Below are positions 57,941 to 64,000 of a DNA stretch of 64,000 nucleotides, piece after piece. A program made the position numbers and the translations under genes. This DNA is from Phlyctochytrium arcticum. Its lineage: Eukaryota > Chytridiomycota > Chytridiomycetes > Chytridiales > Chytridiaceae. Position 1 is the first letter of the stretch. Each line of letters begins with the position of its first letter. The stretch lies in assembly GCA_025602905.1 (NCBI GenBank), contig JAHLKI010000015.1, forward strand, positions 186,001 to 250,000, read 5' to 3'. Under the pieces are notes generated by a model, which was given only the letters and a program-made list of their open reading frames with translations, searched no databases and had not been told where the DNA came from.

Positions 57941-59091
57941 ATGCTAGGCCCAACGTGCCGATATCGTTGTGCGAGAACAAGAACATCACTGTGGAGACAT
58001 CCAGCAACTCCACAATACCTGAGAGCAAATTTCGGCACTCTTAGTTTCGACCATTACCGACCAAAAACACCTCAGGAAGGCCAAACTATTTCACCGCTGG
58101 TGATCCTTCACGGCCTCTTTGGATCAAAGCAAAACTGGCGATCGTTATCAAAAGCCCTGGCCACCCGACTCGGCACGGACGTTTACTCCCTCGATCTCCG
58201 CAATCACGGGGACTCGTTCCACTCTGAAAGTCATGATTTTCCGTCAATGACTTCGGATGTAGATCACTTTCTTAATGACCAAGGATTAGATCGGGTCAAC
58301 CTGGTTGGACATTCAATGTGAGAAAACATATTCGACGCAATACGTTGCTAAAGAAGAATACTCAAATTTATTGGAATGTCACAATAGGGGCGGCAAAGGT
58401 TTGGCATAATCAGCCTTTATCTTGAAACTGCAAATCTAAATGACTTGCTGTAGTGAGTATGCACTATGCTTTGACCCATCCCGAAAAACTGGATCATTTG
58501 GTGGTGGTTGACATGTCTCCGGCTCCCAAAGACCTGGGTAGTCAGTTTGGATCCTATATTACCGCCATGCAGAAAGTCGCGGATGCACATGTCCGCAACA
58601 AGGCCGAGGCCGAAGCCATCCTCGCCGAGACCATTTCGGTACGTTGTCTCCATTCCGATATACCATCCGTACACTGACTGGTCCACATTTTCTCAAGTCC
58701 GCACCGGTCCGTCAATTCATCTTAACAAATCTCAAACCATCAAACATTAGTGGTTCCGGGATGCGATGGCGGGTCAATTTATCCACCTTACAACAAACCC
58801 TCCCAAATTTATGGGGGTTCCCCTACGCCGACACCGGAAAGCAGTGGACGGGCCCCGCACTCTTCATTGGCGGCTCTAAAGACCGGTACATTACTCCTGA
58901 AGTCCATCCCTCCATTTACAAATATTTCCCTGAGGCAAAAATTGAAATGCTGGAAGCTGGGCACTGGTATGTTTTTGCAAAGGAGTAGACTTTTTGTTTC
59001 ATACATCCGGAACTCATTTTTTTTTGATAGGGTACATGCAGAAAAACCCGAAGAATTCGCGGCCCTTCTTATGAACTTTGTGAAATCTTGA
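57941..59091 (+). CDS. Alpha/beta hydrolase, ABHD11/Imo32-like, probably mitochondrial
   Basis: Five exons: 57,941-58,317; 58,388-58,398; 58,454-58,638; 58,698-58,966; 59,031-59,091. Total 300 aa. The second exon is only 11 nt yet keeps frame and completes the nucleophile elbow GHSMGGK. Other motifs: HGLFGSKQNW (oxyanion region), SLDLRNHGDS, VVDMSPAP and the catalytic-His region EAGHWVHAEKPEEF. A basic, Ser/Arg-rich N-terminus (GPTCRYRCARTRTSLWRH) fits a mitochondrial targeting signal. ABHD11 relatives protect lipoylated enzymes or act on lipids in mitochondria. It is divergent from SAC3 with only 210 bp between starts, a likely shared promoter. Confidence 0.88.
58388..58398 (+). other. 11-nt microexon
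   Basis: GGGCGGCAAAG, flanked by ...ATAG and GTTTGG. It encodes the Gly-Gly-Lys right after the catalytic Ser-Met, so it is essential for the hydrolase. The flanking introns are 70 and 55 bp. Confidence 0.8.
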
Positions 59092-60120
59092 AATGCATAC
59101 TCGTCGTGCGGGCGTAACATCTTGATCGAACCTTGATCCGATCTTCCTTTCGACTGTTCCCCTTCTTCCACTTGCATCATCCTCCTCTTTCCTTTCTGAC
59201 GCTTTGACTTTGCACTGTAGCTTGCAATCCTTGAAACTGCTTTTTTACTTATACATTGAGCCTAATTTTTTCTCCATCACAATAACGATACCATCCACTC
59301 AGTCCGTCACTCATGGGTAGGACCGGTAGGACCAAGCCCGGAAATTCCCCAGAAACCTTTGCTAAGCCACATGGGAATATAAATGCCGAACACGCATCGA
59401 GATCCCCCCAGATTCCCCCATTCCCTCGCACCCGTTTCCCCCCTCCCTCCAAACTGGTACGTAAAAGAAGTTTCAATACTGCGAAATATCCGTTCTCCTC
59501 ATCCCATTTGTTGTCCCGGGTAGGAACCAGACTGTTCCGACTGACAGATCCCGATACGAGGATCGCGCAGTTTGGCGAAATGAATTTCGTGGAGGGTAAA
59601 GCAAGCCCCCCACACACACACTCAAGCAACCATATCGGTAAGACTGAAATTCAATAGTATTGCGAAATAACCATTGTCTCATCAGGTATATAGGAAGTTA
59701 AAAAACCGAAATGATCGATCCCCCAAGTGATATTCACTGCTACTCGCGAAATCAGCAGCAGCTTTAATGGTGGGACCATTTAACGCCCCTTCTCCTCTGC
59801 CTCGGACCACTCTTCATCTTCCGTGACGAGAATTACCCAAGGACGGCATGAAGTTGCTGCCTGCTATCTACGTTTAGGCAGTGACAAAAAAGCTAGAAGG
59901 ACCGAATATTTAACAACAGAACATGCGCCCTTTAAGACTCTCCTTTCAAGTCTTTGCGGTGATTCCCTTCCTTGCCTTCAAATCGTCGCCCTAGGACAAC
60001 TCAGCCATCTACAGTTAGACTCAACAATTACACAATACGTAGATACGCCAAAAGCGTGACTTACTCATGTACAGCCGAGTAGGAGACGCGGTTCGCATCC
60101 CGACGCGTCAAACACGTCCT
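59092..60120. other. Intergenic, no gene seen
   Basis: Two short sequences at about 59,463-59,520 and 59,640-59,680 share a diverged GTTTCAATACTGCGAAAT-like motif (inexact repeat). No supported gene. Confidence 0.35.
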
Positions 60121-60224
60121 CAACTTGTCCTTTGTCCTGCCTACATTTCGCTTCGGTAAGTCGAACCTTTCCATACCACTTTACTCTTGCTCATCAGAGA
60201 TTGTAGCCCACAACATGTCCTTTC

Positions 60225-60450
60225 TCCTTACCGACCTGAAACCGCAAGGAACTGGAGCAAGTGTACCATATTCTCACGACGCATCTATTTGCACACCCCC
60301 TCGTGTGGAAGGTCATTGGAGGGTATGCCGTCAAGAAGTACGGCTCGATCAGAGCAACCAGAGACGTGGACATTGCCCTCAACATGAAGGGCTTCTCCTC
60401 ACCATGCCCGATTACAAGTTTTTGTGGCCAACAACAATCAAGAACTGAGA
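60225..60450 (+). pseudogene. Nucleotidyltransferase-like fragment
   Basis: VIGGYAVKKYGSIRATRDVD followed by IALN is the hallmark of small nucleotidyltransferase-fold proteins (GG-A...G..R.T.DxD). The catalytic Asp pair is present, but the rest of the fold is absent and the frame degrades after about 60,440. Probably a remnant; alternatively an exon of an unresolved gene. Confidence 0.45.
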
Positions 60451-60529
60451 TCTCTGGACGAAAATCTTGGGCAAAATCGCCATTTCCGGCGTCTTCAAAG
60501 CTGGGTAGAGAAGAGTTCAAAAGCTGGAC

Positions 60530-60930
60530 TAACGCAGATAAGGAGAAGAATCATGCGAAGGCACTAGTCAACATGAGGAACCGTGCACGCCGGAATGCCG
60601 CATATAAGTTGAAACTGCAAATCAAGTTTGACCCTCTAGGAATGGCTCCCCATAAGGTACGTCAGAGTACCGTTACCATTCATCGCAGTAATGACTTAGT
60701 TCACTGACTCTTCCTTGCTTTTTGGTTGGGGATATTGTTATGATTGCTGATAGGAAAACGGGCAAGACGAAAAAGCTCAAAAGCACGAAATGGATCTCGC
60801 TAGGAAAGATACAGGAAGTGCTCGCTTCTGGAGTTTCTTACAATGTGAAGTTTTTGAACCCGGGACCACGGAAGAAACACACAGTCGGCACCATTGCCAA
60901 ATTGTCCAGACGAGATTTACAGAGACCCCC
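60530..60930 (+). pseudogene. Retroelement-like integrase C-terminal remnant
   Basis: Two blocks in different frames: NADKEKNHAKALVNMRNRAR ... DPLGMAPHKV and VGDIVMIADRKTGKTKKLKS ... LASGVSYNVKFLNPGPRKKH. The second has the form of the SH3-like region after the catalytic core in LTR-retrotransposon integrases (VGDxVLI...RxTGKxKKL...G). A frame break or intron at about 60,660-60,720 separates them. Weak but suggestive. Confidence 0.35.
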
Positions 60931-61150
60931 TGCCCAGGTGAATATAGAAGATCCAGATGGCTGCTTTTCAGTTGCCATCCAAGACCCCATCCGCGCCGAA
61001 CGAGGCAACCAGAGTAGCTATCAACTTGCAGCATTTGTGCGCCCAAACGCTTCGCAGATCGCTCCCCGTACTCCCCCCTCCAACATTTTTCTCCGGTGAT
61101 CAAGTCTGGCTCGGGATGAGGTGGGAGCGGGGAAAGCGAAATACATTTAA

Positions 61151-61503
61151 CCATTCGTCCGGGACCAGCATCTTTGCTGCAGCAAACCGAGGAGAGTACC
61201 AGGAGAAGTATCTCTGTTTGCTAAGTCAACTGATGGGGCAAAAGGACCGCATATTCAATCATGGAACAGGTCCCTTTCAAAGCCCTCTGTGGGGTTCGGA
61301 TCGTTCCCGACGGGGCCTCGGTACCACCATTCGTCCGGAATTGACCAACATTTTTGCTGCAGCAAACCGAGGAGAGTACCAGGAGAAAGTATCTCTGTTT
61401 GCTAAGTCAACTGATGGGGCAAAAATACCGCATATTCAATCATGGAACAGGTCCCTTTCAAAGCCCTCCGTGGGGTTTGGATCGTTCCCGACGGCCCCGG
61501 TAC
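61151..61503 (+). repeat. Tandem duplication, about 175 bp twice
   Basis: 61,151-61,324 and 61,325-61,503 are near-identical (shared blocks TTTGCTGCAGCAAACCGAGG and CATGGAACAGGTCCCTTTCA), differing by a few substitutions and a 1-nt indel (GAGAAGTATC against GAGAAAGTATC) that changes frame between copies. Confidence 0.85.
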
Positions 61504-61698
61504 CGACACAATCGAGGCGGAGCTCCCCGTGACGTGGAGGAGCTGGAAGTAATATGGTTTGGACCCCACAACGAGTATGATGTTTTGCTGGCGGACCCAG
61601 CCGCAATGAAGGAACTCCTGCTGGAGACGGACGACCCCACAGTGTCATCCAGTGGCAGCGGCAATTCTGTCGTCGAATTCGGTGCGGACAATGTGTAA
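61443..61698 (+). CDS. Unrecognised short ORF at the end of the duplication
   Basis: An open frame ends at 61,698 with an acidic Ser/Gly-rich tail (ETDDPTVSSSGSGNSVVEFG). It starts within the second copy of the duplication and shows no domain. It may be the 3' end of a longer gene whose upstream part was disturbed by the duplication. Confidence 0.3.
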
Positions 61699-61882
61699 AT
61701 TTTCTTTGATGTTCCTTTCTTGTATATACTTTATGATATGATATTTCCCTTCATGTGTAAATACAGTCTATAATAATGAACGACCAACCTTCTCATCAGC
61801 GCGCAGGGGACTGTTCATCTCTCTTGGTTAGTGTGCAACGGCCAGCGCTGCTGCAAGATTCTCTCACGCGCGTCACACGCGT

Positions 61883-62371
61883 GTGTGTGATTGTTACTGC
61901 GCTGATGAGTGTCTACTCGAGTGTCTACGAGTGTCTCTCGCCTCAACGCAAATTCAGAAAAAAAACGGGCCGCTTCCTCCCCCTCTGCCTTTCCCCCATC
62001 CGCATATGGTACGTACCAAGTTCAACGAACTATTCATATGCTCATCTCAATTTCTTTCCACAGTACAGGCCATCCAAATAAAATGTCCGCCGAGCAAAAA
62101 GAAGAGCCAACAAAAAAAAACTATATTATATAAAACCGACGAAGAGGTGCGGATAGCCGTTCGGAATGTCTGCCGTACACGACCCGACCGCTCTGTCCCC
62201 TTTACGACTGAGGCAGAGGCCATGCAGATGATTTACGATAGGTACGGGTGTAATCCGTGGCAGGATGATTTTAAGAAGAAGAAGAAACCATCTGTCAAGA
62301 AGAAATCGTATGATGCGAAAAAGAAGAAGGAATCAGACGATGCTGTGAAGAAGAAGGAATCGACCGCTTGA
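61883..62371 (+). CDS. Lys-rich hypothetical protein
   Basis: The open frame contains EEVRIAVRNVCRTRPDRSVP and QMIYDRYGCNPWQDDF, then a Lys-rich tail (KKKKKPSVKKKSYDAKKKKE). A GTACGT donor (about 62,009) and CACAG acceptor (about 62,063) suggest a splice, after which an ATG at 62,082 opens a different frame that fails in an A-run; the true start is unclear. Possibly a nucleic-acid-binding protein; no family recognised. Confidence 0.35.
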   Translation: MCDCYCADECLLECLRVSLASTQIQKKNGPLPPPLPFPHPHMVRTKFNELFICSSQFLSTVQAIQIKCPPSKKKSQQKKTILYKTDEEVRIAVRNVCRTRPDRSVPFTTEAEAMQMIYDRYGCNPWQDDFKKKKKPSVKKKSYDAKKKKESDDAVKKKESTA

Positions 62372-62622
62372 TAAAAGGACGTTTGATCATCTGTGACAAT
62401 TACGACTACAGCGTCGTTCTTGAACAGTATGATGAATGTTTGAACAAAATTCGTGGGTTCATTTTTTGAGATTTGTGTATTTACAAATGTATGGGTGTGT
62501 GAACATTATAGAGGAAAACCAAAAAGTGTGTGTGTATACAAAGAAAGATCCAAAAATTTCAACGGTCCAAAAGGGAAGAAGTGATACTCGCTTCGCTCGG
62601 CGTCGGGTTCCCGGACTCGGAC

Positions 62623-63024
62623 CTAGACAATGGGGTGAACACCGGCAATGGGGTGCTTGAGATGAGCTGCGGCGCGTTCGGCTTTCTGAACGTCACCCTT
62701 GTGGAGGGCACCTTCGGCCTTGAGTTTGTGTCCGGCCTGAGTTCCTGGGAGCATGTGTCCGAGTCCCCGTTGGGCTTCACCCTCGAGGTAGCTGCCGGTG
62801 GTAACGGGTTGGTGGACGCCGTGGTCCATTTGGCTTTCGGCCTTCATGGCTTTCGCATCCTGGCCCTTTTTGTGAGCGCCGTCGGCCTTGAATTGGTGGC
62901 CGAGGTCGGTGCCTGGGAGCAAGTGACCGATGCCGCGCTCGACGGTGCCGGCAATCTTTTCGCCGGTTGTGGGAATGTGGGTGGGAACGACGGTTACGTG
63001 AGCGTGTCCAGTGTCGTAGTTCAT
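62623..63024 (-). CDS. Small hydrophilic repeat-containing protein
   Basis: 133 aa from the ATG at 63,024 (NYDTGHAHVTVVPTH...). Two internal repeats of the form (R/E)G(I/L)GH(L/M)LPGT followed by GHxxKAxGAxxKG. It is rich in Gly, His, Lys and Ala, lacks Cys and hydrophobic segments, and resembles LEA/hydrophilin-type or CsbD-like stress proteins in composition. An upstream in-frame ATG at 63,099 would add a Gln-rich extension, less likely. Function not recognised. Confidence 0.55.
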   Translation of the reverse strand: MNYDTGHAHVTVVPTHIPTTGEKIAGTVERGIGHLLPGTDLGHQFKADGAHKKGQDAKAMKAESQMDHGVHQPVTTGSYLEGEAQRGLGHMLPGTQAGHKLKAEGALHKGDVQKAERAAAHLKHPIAGVHPIV

Positions 63025-63099
63025 GGTTGCTGATATGCGATGTAGTGTTGTTTGTTGCTGCTGAGTTGCTGATTGATTGTTATGGGGAGTCAAGGGCAC

Positions 63100-64000
63100 G
63101 ACCCCGTCCTTTTATACCCGGACCCGTGCCCCGTTGGTTGAAGATACAGAAAGCGGAGTGTGAAATCCTCAAGCATGACGTTTGGTGTTTGCGGCGCTGG
63201 GGCCTAGCGAACGTGACGTATCGTGGCCCTCTGCTCCCATTGAATTCTGCCCAGGATAATATCACTCTCGTTTCTTGGGCCCCAGAGCCTGCCTGAGCCA
63301 GGCAGGCGAATGAGGGTCGTGACGTCACGCCGGATTCCCAGCGACCGAGAAACTCTCGATCGAGCATAATGTGGGTACATTCGAGGTCTACTCGAGTATA
63401 CGGTAGGTAGGTCCGGAATCAATCTAAAGCAAGAAAGAAGAATGAACACGTAATACCTTTGGAGACGAAAGTATCAACAATCTGACCTGACCTGTATTTG
63501 CTTGGACCGCTGGAATGATATATACACGGGAGACGGTGGGATGATGAATCGATGGTTGGCAGAGGTATTAGGGAAGCTGAAAGGTACAGCTCAAAATGTC
63601 GGGCAACATGTCCGCCATGCATGTCTGCCATGTCCCAAGCCAGGATCGGAGAGGCTCCGCCCGCACTCACCCCACGTGTGGTGATTTTTCCCTTTACCCC
63701 ACAGTCCATCAACCCCACACTTCTCCATCAAGTCCCGAGAATATGTCTTTCAGGAAAAGTAGGCCGAGATGCCCAACATCTCATCTCTCTCACATAACAA
63801 CGACATGGCTTCAAGCCACGTTTGAGCCACCTTTGAGCTAGACAAAGATCTCGGAGGGCACTTTGAGGGATAGATCCCTCGTTTCAAAAGATCTGGCTGG
63901 TCCTTTGGGAAAGTGCCTGGGTACAGTACATATCATGGTCCTAGTTGTTTGAGAATGTCCAAAAGGCATCTCGAGATCCAGAGAAGGTCGTCGAAGGAAA
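63100..64000. other. Intergenic, no gene seen
   Basis: Likely promoter region of the minus-strand gene ending at 62,623, then sequence with no supported gene to the window edge. Confidence 0.4.

Noticed and set aside
59249..59657. ORFs on both strands near 59.3-59.7 kb
   Set aside because: No domain, low-complexity composition and no start or splice support.

Overview
The window looks like nuclear DNA of a fungus. Genes carry short GT-AG introns of roughly 50-100 bp. OLA1/YchF, the SAC3 mRNA-export protein and an ABHD11-type hydrolase have fungal architecture, there is a tRNA-Asp(GTC), and the remaining flanks are dense with DNA transposon remains. The species cannot be named from the sequence.

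Left flank (1-24,290). A broken F-box gene is followed by a MULE transposon (about 1,599-7,502). Its left terminal repeat appears split by a decayed PIF/Harbinger element. Next come an unrecognised gene with one in-frame stop, a small gene predicted to be lipid-anchored, a disabled secreted Cys-rich gene and a detached virus-type fiber gene (14.19-16.58 kb). A repeat-rich stretch with a RecQ helicase fragment leads to OLA1 and to an unrecognised host gene that is cut in two.

Centre (24,291-51,079). A 26,789-bp virus-like element, in the polinton-like-virus / adintovirus / virophage sphere, is inserted into that host gene. It is bounded by a 5-bp target duplication (GACAT) and has apparently perfect 1,118-bp terminal inverted repeats. 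Each repeat begins with the same 68-bp perfect palindrome, and the outermost bases are 5'-TG...CA-3'. It encodes a likely double-jelly-roll major capsid protein, a penton-like protein, an FtsK/HerA packaging ATPase, a DDE integrase with a chromodomain, a tyrosine recombinase, a primase-helicase (PrimPol plus D5-type SF3 helicase), an adenine-methyltransferase-like protein and a 1,888-aa fiber. It also carries accessory genes unusual for such elements: a complete response-regulator receiver protein, an F-box protein and zinc-ribbon/HTH proteins. No protein-primed DNA polymerase and no capsid protease were seen. A GC-richer, host-looking island lies inside it (about 32.44-34.23 kb). Most core ORFs are intact, so the element could be recent and possibly competent.

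Layout of the element: accessory genes and fiber on the left; methyltransferase, primase-helicase and small regulators in the middle, with the primase-helicase and zinc genes bracketed by a ~200-bp direct repeat that could be an origin or control region; the two recombinases next; then the virion block (large Pro-rich protein, small basic protein, ATPase, penton, coiled-coil protein, major capsid protein), a tRNA-like sequence and a last small gene. A 109-aa gene sits in both terminal repeats.

Right flank (51,080-64,000). The host gene resumes, then small unrecognised genes, tRNA-Asp, a two-exon gene, SAC3 (minus), a divergently transcribed ABHD11-like hydrolase with an 11-nt microexon, a degraded region with nucleotidyltransferase-like and integrase-tail-like fragments and a ~175-bp tandem duplication, a Lys-rich ORF and a small repeat-containing hydrophilic protein gene.
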